A stretch of DNA of 64,000 bases from Allobosea caraganae (GCF_003351345.1 NZ_QQTO01000034.1:1-64000); one strand, 5' to 3'. Shown: positions 1 through 8,922, counted from the stretch's first letter. The notes: generated from the letters alone by a model not told the origin. A program made the numbers and translations.

Positions 1-2
1 TC

Positions 3-806
3 GCCGCCTATAGCTGCTGCGCGCTTTTCGCCGCCTTCGCGCTGGCGCCGCTGCTCTGGATGATCTTCTCGTCGCTCAAGCCCTATGAGGAGCTCTACAG
101 CTTCCCGCCATCCTTCAACCTGTCGACGCTCGGCCCGCACTACTACGAGAAGGTGCTGTTCTCCTCGCCGTTCCCGCAGTTCCTGGCCAACAGCCTGATC
201 GTCTCCGTCGTCTCGACCCTGGTCAGCGTGCTCTTCGCCGCCATGGCTGGCTGGTCGCTGGCCCGCGCCCGCTTCCGCGGGCAATGGCTGATCCTGAACG
301 CGGTGCTGCTGGCCTATCTCTTCCCGCAGGCGCTGATCGTGCTGCCGCTCTTCACCGCGATCGCCAAGCTCGGGCTGGCGAACAGCTATCTCGGGCTGAT
401 CCTGGCCTATGTCACCTTCACCTTCCCGTTTTCGACCTGGATGCTCACCGCCTATTTCGCCAAGGTGCCGATCGAGATCGAGGAGGCCGGGCGCATGGAC
501 GGGGCCAGCAACCTGACGATCTTCCGCAAGCTCGTCCTGCCGCTGGCGGCGCCCGGCATCGTCACCGTGGCGATCTTCTCCTTCATCAACGCCTGGAACG
601 AGTTCCTCTACGGGCTCGTCATCCTCGGTGGCGGCGAGAAGCGCACGCTGCCGGTCGGGCTCTATAATTTCGTCGGTGGCGAGTTCGCGCAATGGGGTGA
701 GATGATGGCGGCGACCAGCCTGACCATGCTGCCGACCCTGATCCTGTTCCTGTTCATCCAGCGCCGTCTGGTCGGCGGATTGACCGCCGGCGCCGTCAAG
801 AGCTGA
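3..806 (+). CDS. Carbohydrate ABC transporter permease, MalG/UgpE type (5' end outside window)
   Basis: This is an inner-membrane permease of a sugar-type ABC importer. The reading frame is open from the first bases and encodes hydrophobic residues before the first ATG at 60, so the true start lies upstream. Several membrane helices are visible. The cytoplasmic EAA loop that docks on the ATPase is recognisable (EEAGRMDGASNLTIFRKLVLP), and the C-terminus ends in the GGLTAGAVKS typical of MalG-like proteins. It is followed after 4 bp by a dehydrogenase and then an isomerase, which suggests uptake plus catabolism of one sugar or sugar acid. The substrate cannot be told. Confidence 0.9.
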   Translation, partial: AAYSCCALFAAFALAPLLWMIFSSLKPYEELYSFPPSFNLSTLGPHYYEKVLFSSPFPQFLANSLIVSVVSTLVSVLFAAMAGWSLARARFRGQWLILNAVLLAYLFPQALIVLPLFTAIAKLGLANSYLGLILAYVTFTFPFSTWMLTAYFAKVPIEIEEAGRMDGASNLTIFRKLVLPLAAPGIVTVAIFSFINAWNEFLYGLVILGGGEKRTLPVGLYNFVGGEFAQWGEMMAATSLTMLPTLILFLFIQRRLVGGLTAGAVKS

Positions 807-810
807 GCCG

Positions 811-1842
811 ATGCCCAAGCCCAACCTCGTTTTCGCCAAGCCCAACCTCGTTTTCGCAATGAATCCGGACGTCACGTCGGACCTGATCACGCCTCCATTG
901 CTCGCGCGGCTGGCCGAAAGCTGCACCATTCTCAGCGAGGCGCCGCTGCGCGATTATGGTTCGGCTGCGGCGCGGGCCCTGCTCGCCGAGGCCGCGATCC
1001 TCTTTACCGGCTGGGGCGCGCCGAAGCTCGATGCCGCCGCGCTTGCCCTTGCGCCGGGGCTGCGTCTCGTTGCCCATGCCGGCAGCGCGGTGAAGCCGAT
1101 CGCCGCGCCCGAAATCTGGCAGGCGGGAATCGCCGTGACCTCCGCCGCGGCGGCGAATGCCGTGCCGGTCGCGGAATATGCCCTTGCCGCGATCCTGCTC
1201 GCCAACAAGCGCGCCTTCGGCGTGCGCGAGCGCTTCCGCCGGGAACGCAAGCTCTGGCAGCCGCAATGGCTCGCGCCCGGCGAGCCCGGCAATTACGGCG
1301 CCGTCATCGGCATCGTCGGCGCCTCCCGGATCGGCCGGCGCCTGCTCGCCCTGCTGAAGCCGTTCGACCTCGAGGTCCTGGTTTGCGATCCCTTCCTGTC
1401 GGAGGAGGAGGCGCTCACGCTCGGCGTAGAGAAGAGCGGACTCCACGAGTTGATGGCGCGAGCCGACGTCGTCAGCCTGCATGCGCCCTCGCTGCCTGAG
1501 ACCACCGGCATGATCGGCCGGGCCGAGCTCGCCGCGATGCGCGACGGCACGACGCTGATCAACACGGCGCGGGGCGCGCTGGTCGACCATGCCGCGCTTG
1601 CCGAGGAGCTGATCTCGGGCCGGCTCAACGCGGTGCTCGACGTCACCGAGCCGGAGCCCCTGCCGCCCGACTCGCGCTTGTTCGATCTGCCCAACGTCGT
1701 CCTCACCCCGCATATCGCGGGCGCGGCCGGCTACGAAACACGGCGCATGGCAGAACTGCTGGTCGAGGAGATCGAACGCTTCGTTGCCGGTAAACCACTT
1801 CAACATGAGGTGACGGCCGCGATGCTCGCGCGGGTCGCTTAG
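811..1842 (+). CDS. D-isomer-specific 2-hydroxyacid dehydrogenase
   Basis: This is a cytoplasmic NAD(P)-dependent oxidoreductase that interconverts a 2-oxoacid and its D-2-hydroxyacid. Of 343 residues, the Rossmann motif GIVGASRIG lies at about 167-175, the NTARGALVD motif with the catalytic Arg at about 251-259, an acidic EPEPLP segment near 280, and the catalytic His in LTPHIAG at about 301. It sits 4 bp after the permease and 3 bp before the isomerase, so it is probably cotranscribed. The N-terminus is odd: residues 3-9 (KPNLVFA) are repeated exactly at 10-16 by a 21-bp tandem duplication. The substrate is unknown. Confidence 0.9.
   Translation: MPKPNLVFAKPNLVFAMNPDVTSDLITPPLLARLAESCTILSEAPLRDYGSAAARALLAEAAILFTGWGAPKLDAAALALAPGLRLVAHAGSAVKPIAAPEIWQAGIAVTSAAAANAVPVAEYALAAILLANKRAFGVRERFRRERKLWQPQWLAPGEPGNYGAVIGIVGASRIGRRLLALLKPFDLEVLVCDPFLSEEEALTLGVEKSGLHELMARADVVSLHAPSLPETTGMIGRAELAAMRDGTTLINTARGALVDHAALAEELISGRLNAVLDVTEPEPLPPDSRLFDLPNVVLTPHIAGAAGYETRRMAELLVEEIERFVAGKPLQHEVTAAMLARVA
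817..858 (+). repeat. 21-bp in-frame tandem duplication
   Basis: Two 21-bp units (817-837 and 838-858) differ only at their last base and encode KPNLVFA twice. The sequence after the second unit begins with a Met codon at 859. Family members usually start with a short strand just before an MNPD-like segment, so the first unit looks like the added copy. Confidence 0.9.
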
Positions 1843-1845
1843 CCC

Positions 1846-2718
1846 ATGCGCCTGCTGCTGCACACCATGGCGACGCCGGAGCTCGACCCTGTCGGGGCGC
1901 TCGATCTGGCGCTGGAGCTCGGGCTCGATGGCCTCGACCTGATCTGCCAGGCTGGCTATCGCTGCGCCATCGCTCCCGATGCGCCGATCGAGGCCGCCAG
2001 GGCGCTCCGCGGCGAGGCCGATAGGCGCGGGCTCGTCATCGGCGCACTGACGCCCTACGAGAAGCGCTTCAACAGCCCTGTAGAGAGCGAGCGCGACGCG
2101 GCGGTAGCCAGCCTGCGCCATGCCATCGATCTGGCCGATGCGCTCGGCGCTGGCAGCGTGCGGGTTTTTGGCGGCGCGGAGGTCGCTGACGGCGAATGGC
2201 CCGTCGCGGTCGAGCTTTTGGCTGGCAGCATCAGGCGCGCCGCATCCTATGCCGCCGAACGCGGGATCGGGCTGAACATCGAGAACCATGACGGCACCAT
2301 GGCCGATACGGCCTGGCGGACCTGCGAGATCTGGCGGCGGGTCGGCGAAAAGAATGTCGGGATCGTCTACGACCCCGCCAATCTGATCCGCGACGGCAAG
2401 GAGGGCTTTCCCGAAAGCCTCGAGCTCCAGGCCGATGCGGTGCGCCTCGTCCACGTCAAGGACTACAGCTTCGTGCCGGGCACCGAGCGCCGTGGCACCA
2501 ACGAAGACAGCCGCCGCTCCGTGCCTGCGGGAGAGGGCGACGTGCCTTGGGAGGATATCGTCACGGCGCTCCTGGCGCGGGGCTATGACGGCGACCTGAC
2601 GTTCGAATACGAGATGCGCTGGGTGCCCGAGCAATTGCCGCCGACCCGGATCGGTGTCGGCCGATCGCGCGACTACGTGCGGCGCCTTCTGTCGAAATCC
2701 GCTGAGCGCCAAGCCTAG
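1846..2718 (+). CDS. Sugar phosphate isomerase/epimerase-like TIM-barrel protein
   Basis: This 290-residue protein belongs to the xylose-isomerase-like/AP-endonuclease-2 TIM-barrel superfamily, cytoplasmic metal-dependent isomerases and epimerases. Visible motifs are RVFGG near residue 105, IENHD near 145 with the metal-type Glu, YDPANLI near 180, HVKDYS near 205, and a closing FEYEMRW near 250. It follows the dehydrogenase by 3 bp in the same transport-catabolism operon. The natural substrate is not predictable; an oxo-sugar or sugar-acid intermediate is the reasonable guess. Confidence 0.85.
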   Translation: MRLLLHTMATPELDPVGALDLALELGLDGLDLICQAGYRCAIAPDAPIEAARALRGEADRRGLVIGALTPYEKRFNSPVESERDAAVASLRHAIDLADALGAGSVRVFGGAEVADGEWPVAVELLAGSIRRAASYAAERGIGLNIENHDGTMADTAWRTCEIWRRVGEKNVGIVYDPANLIRDGKEGFPESLELQADAVRLVHVKDYSFVPGTERRGTNEDSRRSVPAGEGDVPWEDIVTALLARGYDGDLTFEYEMRWVPEQLPPTRIGVGRSRDYVRRLLSKSAERQA

Positions 2719-2753
2719 CCCTGACGCCATCGCTGCGCCGAGGCCTTTGAGGC

Positions 2754-2860
2754 CTAGAGCATCGGACCGAAAAGTGGAATCCAGTTTTCGGAAAAATCCG
2801 ATGCAATAACAAATGCCTAGATCGCCACTTTGCGTCCGATAGGACGCACGGCGATCTAGG
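2754..2860. repeat. Dispersed palindromic repeat, family A, copy 1
   Basis: This element of about 107 bp is made of two stem-loops. The first pairs GCATCGGA with TCCGATGC. The second pairs CTAGATCGCC with GGCGATCTAG around an inner hairpin near TGCGTCC/GGACGCA. A second copy at 56338-56445 is almost identical. It lies between convergent genes, and its right edge supplies the TAG stop codon (2856-2858) of the minus-strand dehydrogenase. Confidence 0.9.
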
Positions 2861-3974
2861 CGTTGCCGATCGCCTCGCAGACGGCGCGCACCACCTCTTT
2901 CGTCGTGGCCTTGCCGCCGAGGTCGGGCGTCACGACGCCTTCACCGCAGACCTGCTCGATCGCCCGCATCAGCAGCGCGGCGGCATGCGGCTCGCCGAGA
3001 TGCTCCAGCATCAGCGAGGCCGTCCAAAAGCTGGCGACCGGGTTGGCGATGCCCTTGCCGATCAGGTCGAAGGCCGAGCCGTGGATCGGCTCGAACATCG
3101 AGGGGAAGCGCCGCTCGGGATCGACATTGCCGGTGGGAGCGATGCCGAGCGAGCCGGCCAGCGCCGCCGCGAGGTCGGACAGGATGTCGGCGTGCAGGTT
3201 CGTCGCCACCACCGTGTCGATGCTAGCAGGCGAGCGCACCATGCGCGTCGTCATCGCGTCGACCAGCTCCTTGTCCCAGGTGACATCGGGGAAGTCGCGC
3301 GCGACCAGCGCCGCGACCTCGTCCCACAGCACCAGGCCGTAGCGCTGGGCGTTCGACTTGGTAACTACGGTCAAGTGCTTGCGCGGCCGCGAGCGCGCCT
3401 GCTCGAAGGCGAAGCGCATGATCCGCTCGACGCCGCGGCGGGTGAAGATCGCCGTCTCCGTCGCGACCTCCTCCAGCATGCCGCGATGGGCGCGGCCGCC
3501 ATGCCCGGCATACTCGCCCTCGGAATTCTCGCGCACGATCAGCCAGTCGAGCTGGCCTGCCTCGACGTTCCGCAGCGGGCTGGTGACGCCGGGCAGGATG
3601 CGCGCCGGCCGGATGTTGGCGTATTGGTCGAAGCCCTGGCAGATCGGCAGGCGCAGCCCCCAGAGGCTGATATGGTCGGGGATATCGGCAGCGCCGACCG
3701 CGCCGAAATAGATCGCGTCGCTCTGCTTCAGCTGCTCGAGCCCGCCTGCCGGGATGAACTCGCCGGTCTTGCGGTAGCGCGCCGAGCCCCAATCGTAATG
3801 CTCGATCGCGAGCTTGAACTCGCCGCTGCGCGCCATCACCGCATCCAGCACTTCGAGACCGGCCGAGATCACCTCAGGCCCGATCCCGTCGCCGGGGATC
3901 GAGGCGATGTGGTATTCGCGCACGTTCCTCGCCGCCGCCTGGCCCGCCGGGACTGTCTTCTCGATGATGTTCAT
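2856..3974 (-). CDS. Tartrate/D-malate dehydrogenase-like protein (isocitrate/isopropylmalate dehydrogenase family)
   Basis: This 372-residue cytoplasmic enzyme would oxidise and decarboxylate a 2-hydroxyacid with NAD. The nucleotide-binding start is IASIPGDGIGPEV. The long motif around PDHISLWGLRLPICQGFDQ is characteristic of the TtuC/YeaU tartrate and D-malate branch rather than leucine-biosynthetic LeuB. Metal-binding Asp residues occur in ADILSDLAAAL, and the FEPIHGSAFD loop is present. It is the last gene of the minus-strand operon, 26 bp after the SDR, so it probably acts on the imported compound. The exact substrate (tartrate, D-malate or another) is open. Confidence 0.88.
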   Translation of the reverse strand: MNIIEKTVPAGQAAARNVREYHIASIPGDGIGPEVISAGLEVLDAVMARSGEFKLAIEHYDWGSARYRKTGEFIPAGGLEQLKQSDAIYFGAVGAADIPDHISLWGLRLPICQGFDQYANIRPARILPGVTSPLRNVEAGQLDWLIVRENSEGEYAGHGGRAHRGMLEEVATETAIFTRRGVERIMRFAFEQARSRPRKHLTVVTKSNAQRYGLVLWDEVAALVARDFPDVTWDKELVDAMTTRMVRSPASIDTVVATNLHADILSDLAAALAGSLGIAPTGNVDPERRFPSMFEPIHGSAFDLIGKGIANPVASFWTASLMLEHLGEPHAAALLMRAIEQVCGEGVVTPDLGGKATTKEVVRAVCEAIGNA

Positions 3975-4000
3975 GGCGTCACGTTTCCCAGCCGACGGCG

Positions 4001-4768
4001 TCAGATCACGCCCGCATTCACCAGCAGCATCTGCTTGGTGATCATCTTGCTCTCATCCGCGGCGAGGAAGAGCGCCATGTTGGCGACGTCCTCGCCCTCG
4101 ACCGGGTCGGGCAGGCATTGCTGCGTGCGGAACTGGGTGATCTTGCTCTCGTCCTGATACCAGAGCTGGCGCTGCCGCTCGGTCACGACCATGCCCGGCG
4201 CCAGCGCGTTGACGCGGATGCGCTCCGGCCCCAATTGCCGCGCCAGCGAGTTGGTGAAGCCGACGATGGCGGCCTTGGCGGCGCAATAGGCCTGCATGTC
4301 GACGCCGCCGCGTACCCAGGCGCCCGAGGTCATGTTGACGATCGAGCCATAGCCGAGCTCGCGCATCTGCGGCGTCACCGCCTGGGCGGTGAAGACGACG
4401 TGCTTCAGGTTGAGGCCCAGCATCGTGTCGAACGACTCGGGCGTGATCTCCTCGAAGCTCTGGCGCTGGTCGTTGGCCGCGTTGCTGATCAGCGCCGCCG
4501 CCGGCCCGAGCCGCTCGCGAAAAAGCGCGAAGGTGGCGCGTACCGCCGCGATGTCGAGCAGGTCGCAACGCTCGAAGACGGCGGTGGCGCCGCCTTTGCC
4601 AAGCTCTTCGGCCAGCGCGGTGCCGCGCTCGTCCTGGATGTCGACGAAACCGACCTGGGCGCCCGCCGCAGCGAAGGCGCGCACGATCGCCTCGCCGATG
4701 CCGCTGGCGCCGCCGGTGACGAGGACCGTCCGGCCGCGCAGGCTGGGATAGATTGCGCCGTCGCTCAT
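4001..4768 (-). CDS. SDR family oxidoreductase
   Basis: This is a classical short-chain dehydrogenase/reductase of 255 residues. It has the TGGASGIG cofactor loop at 18-25, a catalytic Ser in NMTSGA near 148 and YCAAK (Tyr161, Lys165). The ATG at 4766-4768 overlaps the stop of the upstream ATPase gene as ATGA, which fixes the start and implies translational coupling. A longer frame extends upstream, but only inside the ATPase gene. It probably oxidises the imported sugar or sugar alcohol, or an intermediate of its pathway. Confidence 0.9.
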   Translation of the reverse strand: MSDGAIYPSLRGRTVLVTGGASGIGEAIVRAFAAAGAQVGFVDIQDERGTALAEELGKGGATAVFERCDLLDIAAVRATFALFRERLGPAAALISNAANDQRQSFEEITPESFDTMLGLNLKHVVFTAQAVTPQMRELGYGSIVNMTSGAWVRGGVDMQAYCAAKAAIVGFTNSLARQLGPERIRVNALAPGMVVTERQRQLWYQDESKITQFRTQQCLPDPVEGEDVANMALFLAADESKMITKQMLLVNAGVI

Positions 4769-5880
4769 TGGATGCGCCACTCCGTCTTGGGGTCGAACAG
4801 GCAGGCCTTGCGCAGGTCGAGCGCGAAGCCGTGGCGGCGGCCGGGCGTGGGCCGCACGTCGGGCGCCAGCCGGCCGAGGATCACGTGCTCGCCGAGCTTG
4901 AGGACGGTCATGGTCTCCGCCCCGGTCGGCTCGATCATCTCGACCGGCAGGCTGACTTCCGTCACGCTGCTGCGGTCCCCGCCGAAGCTGCGGCCGGACT
5001 CGGCGATGCATTCCGGCCTGATGCCGAGGATGATCTCCTTGCCGAGATAGGCCCGCGCGCCCTCGATCGGCGGCAGCGGCAGCTTCAACTCGTCGGGACT
5101 GCCGCGCCCGATGACCGCGACCAGCCCCGCCGGCCCCGCTTCGAGCTCGGCCGGCACCGTGTTCATCGGCGGCGAGCCCATGAAGCGGGCGACGAAGAGG
5201 TTGGCCGGCTTGTCGTAGATCGTGTCGGGATCGGCGAATTGCTGGACCTCGCCGCGATGCATCACCGCCACCCGCGAGGCCAGCGTCATCGCCTCGATCT
5301 GGTCGTGCGTGACGTAGACGATGGTCGCGCCGAGCCGGTTGTGCAGGCGCTTGATCTCCATGCGCATGTCCACCCGCAGCTTCGCGTCGAGGTTGGAGAG
5401 CGGCTCGTCGAACAGGAAGAGCAGCGGCTTGCGCACCAGCGCCCGGCCCATCGCGACGCGCTGGCGCTGCCCGCCGGAGAGCTGCGAGGGCTTGCGGTCG
5501 AGCAGATGGTCGATCTGCAGCAGCTTCGCCGTGTCGTCGAGCGCCTTCTGCTGGTCGGCCTGGGCGACGCCGCGGCAGCGCATGCCGAAGGTGATGTTCT
5601 GGCGCACGGTCATGGTCGGGTAGAGCGCGTAGGACTGGAACACCATGGCGATGTCGCGGTCCTTGGCCGGGATGTCGTTGACCGCGCGCCCGGCGATCTC
5701 GATGTCGCCGCCCGTCGCCTTCTCCAGCCCGGCGATGATCGAGAGCAGCGTCGACTTCCCGCAGCCGGAGGGTCCGACGAGGACGACGAACTCGCCGCTC
5801 TGGATGTCGAGGTTGATCTCCTTCAGCACATCGACATTGCCGAAGCGCTTGCTCACATTGGCGATCTGAAGAGCCGACAT
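4765..5880 (-). CDS. Sugar ABC transporter ATP-binding protein (MalK/UgpC type)
   Basis: This 371-residue ATPase energises the importer encoded just upstream. It has Walker A GPSGCGKST at 36-44, the signature LSGGQRQRVAMGRAL, Walker B LLFLFDEPLSNLDAKL, the switch His in YVTHDQIEAM, and a C-terminal TOBE-type regulatory extension (about residues 240-371), as in MalK and UgpC. The start ATG at 5878-5880 is 14 bp after the permease stop. The order binding protein, permease, permease, ATPase makes a complete transporter. Confidence 0.95.
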   Translation of the reverse strand: MSALQIANVSKRFGNVDVLKEINLDIQSGEFVVLVGPSGCGKSTLLSIIAGLEKATGGDIEIAGRAVNDIPAKDRDIAMVFQSYALYPTMTVRQNITFGMRCRGVAQADQQKALDDTAKLLQIDHLLDRKPSQLSGGQRQRVAMGRALVRKPLLFLFDEPLSNLDAKLRVDMRMEIKRLHNRLGATIVYVTHDQIEAMTLASRVAVMHRGEVQQFADPDTIYDKPANLFVARFMGSPPMNTVPAELEAGPAGLVAVIGRGSPDELKLPLPPIEGARAYLGKEIILGIRPECIAESGRSFGGDRSSVTEVSLPVEMIEPTGAETMTVLKLGEHVILGRLAPDVRPTPGRRHGFALDLRKACLFDPKTEWRIQ

Positions 5881-5894
5881 GGTTCGATCTGCCT

Positions 5895-6755
5895 TTACTT
5901 GACGGCGCCGGCCGTGAGCCCGCGGACGAAGAAGCGCCCGCCGAAGATGTAGACGAGCAGGGTCGGCAGGGCGGCGAGCACCACCGCCGCGCTCTGGATG
6001 CCGAATTCCGGCGCCTGCGCGATCTGCGAGGTCAGCGCCACCAGCGCCGCCGTCACCGGCTGCTGCTCGCCCGAGGTGAAGGTCACGCCATAGAGGAACT
6101 CGTTCCAGATCGAGGTGAACTGCCAGATCACCGTGACGATCAGGATCGGCGGCGAGAGCGGCAGCACGATGTGCCAGAAGATCCGGAAGAAGCCGGCCCC
6201 GTCGATATGGGCGGCCTTGAGCAGCTCGGGCGGGATGGCGAGGTAGTAGTTGCGGCAGAACAGGGTGGCGAAGCTCATGCCCTGAATGCTGTGGATGAAG
6301 ACCAGCCCCATGGCGGTGTTGCTCAGGCCGAGCTCGGCCAGCACCGTCGCCCAGGGGATCAGCTTCATCTGCTCGGGCAGGAAGATGCCCATCACCACCA
6401 GCGCGAAGACGAAATTGTCGCCCTTGAAGCGCCAGAGCGCCAGCGAGTAGCCGTTCAGCGCGCCGAGCATCGTCGAGATCAGCGTCGCCGGCACGGTGAT
6501 CGCGAGCGAGTTCCATATGAACGGCGCGATGCCGGCGCAATGGCCGTTGATGCAGTAGCTGTTCCAGGCGGCCGACCAGTTGCTGAGGCGCAGCTCCTTC
6601 GGGAAGCCGATCGCGGAGCTGCCGACGATCTCGCGCACGTCGCGCACCGAGTTGAGCAGCACGACGGCGAAGGGCGCGAGGTAGATCAGCGAGAAGAAGA
6701 TGAGCGCGGCATAGATCGCGACGCGGTTCCAGGAGAGCGTGGCGGTCCGGTTCAT
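5895..6755 (-). CDS. Carbohydrate ABC transporter permease, MalG type
   Basis: This is an inner-membrane permease of 286 residues. Its start ATG (6753-6755) overlaps the stop of the preceding permease as ATGA. It has about six hydrophobic segments, the EAA-type loop (LLKAAHIDGAGFFRIFWHIVLP) and the C-terminal RGLTAGAVK. Between helices 1 and 2 it carries a Cys-containing periplasmic insertion (NSYCINGHCAG) that is not typical of every MalG. It pairs with the MalF-type permease upstream. Confidence 0.93.
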   Translation of the reverse strand: MNRTATLSWNRVAIYAALIFFSLIYLAPFAVVLLNSVRDVREIVGSSAIGFPKELRLSNWSAAWNSYCINGHCAGIAPFIWNSLAITVPATLISTMLGALNGYSLALWRFKGDNFVFALVVMGIFLPEQMKLIPWATVLAELGLSNTAMGLVFIHSIQGMSFATLFCRNYYLAIPPELLKAAHIDGAGFFRIFWHIVLPLSPPILIVTVIWQFTSIWNEFLYGVTFTSGEQQPVTAALVALTSQIAQAPEFGIQSAAVVLAALPTLLVYIFGGRFFVRGLTAGAVK

Positions 6756-7618
6756 GCCGTGGCCCTCCGCCGGCGCCAGAGCCAGTAGGGCACGACCACG
6801 AGCAGAAGCGTCGAGAGCATCAGCACCGCGGCGGCGGAGCCGCGCCCGAGTTGCCCACGCTCGAACATGTAGTCGTAGACCACCAGCGTCGGCAGCGCGG
6901 TCGCGATGCCCGGGCCGCCCGCGGTCAGCACCCAGACGAGGTCGAAGGTCTTGATGGCGAATTGCAGCAGCAGCACGAAGACGGTGACGAACATCGGCGC
7001 CATGCACGGGAATATGACCGAGACATAGGTGCGGGCCGCGCTGGCCCCGTCGATCTCGGCCGCCTTGACGATGTCGGCGTCGACCGAGCGCAGGCCGGCC
7101 AGGAACAGCGCCATGGCGAAGCCCGAGGCCTGCCAGGCCGCGACGATGATGATCGTGTAGATCGCCATGTCGCGGTCGACGATCCAGTTGAACTGGAAGT
7201 CGGTCCAGCCGAGGTTCCGCACCAGCTTCTGGATGCCGAGGCCGGGATTGAGGATCCAGGACCAGACCGTCCCGGTCACGATGAACGAGAGCGCCATCGG
7301 ATAGAGGAAGATGCTCCGGAACAGGTTCTCGGCCTTGATGCGCTGGTCGACCAGCACCGCGAGCAGGAGGCCGATGAGCGAGGTCAGGACGACGAAGCCG
7401 AAGCCGTAGATCAGCAGGTTGGTATAGGCGGTGTGGACCTTGCTCTGCCCTATGATCGAGGCGTAGTTCCGCCATCCGACCCAGTTGTTGCTGGCGAATT
7501 GCTGGGAATCGGTGAAGGACAGCCATGTCGTCCACAGCGTGTAGGACACGACGTAGAACACGCTGACCGCCAAAGGCGGCCAGATCACCAGATGCGGAAG
7601 CACACGCTTGAACCACAT
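6752..7618 (-). CDS. Carbohydrate ABC transporter permease, MalF type
   Basis: This 288-residue inner-membrane permease is the first of the pair. It has an N-terminal helix followed by a periplasmic segment (LSFTDSQQFASNNWVGWRNYA) of the kind seen in sugar permeases, and the EAA loop KAAEIDGASAARTYVSVIFP. It lies 17 bp downstream of the binding-protein gene and overlaps the second permease by 4 bp. Substrate specificity cannot be read from the sequence. Confidence 0.93.
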   Translation of the reverse strand: MWFKRVLPHLVIWPPLAVSVFYVVSYTLWTTWLSFTDSQQFASNNWVGWRNYASIIGQSKVHTAYTNLLIYGFGFVVLTSLIGLLLAVLVDQRIKAENLFRSIFLYPMALSFIVTGTVWSWILNPGLGIQKLVRNLGWTDFQFNWIVDRDMAIYTIIIVAAWQASGFAMALFLAGLRSVDADIVKAAEIDGASAARTYVSVIFPCMAPMFVTVFVLLLQFAIKTFDLVWVLTAGGPGIATALPTLVVYDYMFERGQLGRGSAAAVLMLSTLLLVVVPYWLWRRRRATA

Positions 7619-7635
7619 GGGTTGCGACGCAGGGC

Positions 7636-8922
7636 TCAGCGGTTGTCGGCGACGGCGCTGACCAGCTTCTTCTGCCCGGCCTCGGCGGTCATGCCCTTGT
7701 CGCTGACGAATTCGGCGAGCACGTCGAGCATGGCGGAGGTGATCTGCGCCGTCTGCGCCATGTTCTGGCCGAGGCTGAGGATCACGGTCTTGTTCTTGAT
7801 CGCCTCGCTGAAGGCGCGTGCGGCCTCGCGCTGGTTGTCGGTGAAGGCGGCCGATTTCATGTCGACGTCGGAGCGGACCGGGATCGAGCCGGTGATGCCC
7901 GAGAAGGCTGGGCCGAACGCGGGGCTCATCACGGTCTTGGCCAGGAGTTTCTGGCCCTCCTGCAGGTCCTCGTCCTTCTGCTGCCAGAAGATGAAGGAAT
8001 CGGCGTTGAGGTCGAAGGCCGGCGGGCCGCTATTCTGCGGGGTGTTGCCGACGAGGTAGTCGTCCGGCGAGAAGCCGCTGAACTTCGCAACGCCCTCGGC
8101 CATGCCGCCATGCATGATGATGCCCATGTCGCCGGACATGAAGCGCGGCATCAGCACTGAGTAGTGCTGGCCGGCGGCGCCCGGATCCCAGAAATTCGCC
8201 AGCCGGCGCAGCTGCTTGAAGGCGTCGAGCACGTCGCAGCCCTTCAGCGCGTCGTCCTCCAGACGCATGATCGCGGCGCGGTAGGATTCGATGCTGATGC
8301 CGGAGAGCGCGAACTCGAACTTCTGGCCATGGTCCCAGGCCAGGCCGCCGGCGGCGAGCGGCGTGGCGATGCCCTTGGCCTGCATCTTCGACGCGAGGGA
8401 GTTGAAGTCGTCCCAGGTCTTGGGGATCGTGTTCTCGCCGACCTTCTCCATCGCCTTCTTCGACAGGAAGAGCGTGTTGGTGCGGAAGACCTGCGCCGGG
8501 ATGGCGATCCAGTTGCCGAACGGCTTGTGCAGGTCGACGATCTCCTTCGGCATGAGCGCCTCGAAGCCCGCCCCGGCGACGATGCCGTTGAGGTCGACCG
8601 TCGGATAGGTCTTCGACCAGGCCGCGATCTCCGGCCCCTTGAGCTGCGAGGCGGCCGGCGCCGCCTTGGCGATCATCTCCGCCCGGATCTTGTTCATCAG
8701 GCCGCTGGTGCCGCCCGGTACCGGGTTGTGCTTCCAGGCGCCGCCGGCATCGGTGAAGAGCTTGCCGAGCGCGTCCATGGCCTTGCCGTCATTGCCGGCG
8801 GCCCATTGCGAGCTGACGGTGATGCGCGGCTGCGGCGCGGCCTTGGCGGCACCGGATGCAGCGGCGACAGCCGCCGCCGACCCGATCAGGAACTCGCGCC
8901 GGCGCATGCGGAAACTGGCCAT
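7636..8922 (-). CDS. Extracellular sugar-binding protein with Tat signal
   Basis: This 428-residue periplasmic binding protein captures the substrate for the transporter encoded downstream. The N-terminus MRRREFLIGSAAAVAAASG is a twin-arginine signal with a cleavage-type AKA end near residue 29, so it is probably exported folded. The body resembles group 1 sugar-binding proteins (KTYPTVDLNG, TWDDFNSLASKM). The start ATG at 8920-8922 is preceded by a clear GGGAGGA ribosome site. It heads the minus-strand operon, and an 18-bp candidate operator lies 61 bp upstream. Confidence 0.93.
   Translation of the reverse strand: MASFRMRRREFLIGSAAAVAAASGAAKAAPQPRITVSSQWAAGNDGKAMDALGKLFTDAGGAWKHNPVPGGTSGLMNKIRAEMIAKAAPAASQLKGPEIAAWSKTYPTVDLNGIVAGAGFEALMPKEIVDLHKPFGNWIAIPAQVFRTNTLFLSKKAMEKVGENTIPKTWDDFNSLASKMQAKGIATPLAAGGLAWDHGQKFEFALSGISIESYRAAIMRLEDDALKGCDVLDAFKQLRRLANFWDPGAAGQHYSVLMPRFMSGDMGIIMHGGMAEGVAKFSGFSPDDYLVGNTPQNSGPPAFDLNADSFIFWQQKDEDLQEGQKLLAKTVMSPAFGPAFSGITGSIPVRSDVDMKSAAFTDNQREAARAFSEAIKNKTVILSLGQNMAQTAQITSAMLDVLAEFVSDKGMTAEAGQKKLVSAVADNR

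Noticed and set aside
3..2718. The permease at the left edge as the partner of the minus-strand importer operon
   Set aside because: The minus-strand operon already has both its permeases, so the left-edge permease belongs to a separate transporter lying upstream.
796..2730. Minus-strand frame of 644 codons opposite the dehydrogenase and isomerase genes
   Set aside because: It is antisense to two genes with complete motifs, its translation is Arg/Asp/Gly-rich without domains, and it arises from the high GC content.
4753..5952. Plus-strand frame of 399 codons
   Set aside because: It mirrors the ABC ATPase gene, which has all its motifs on the other strand.
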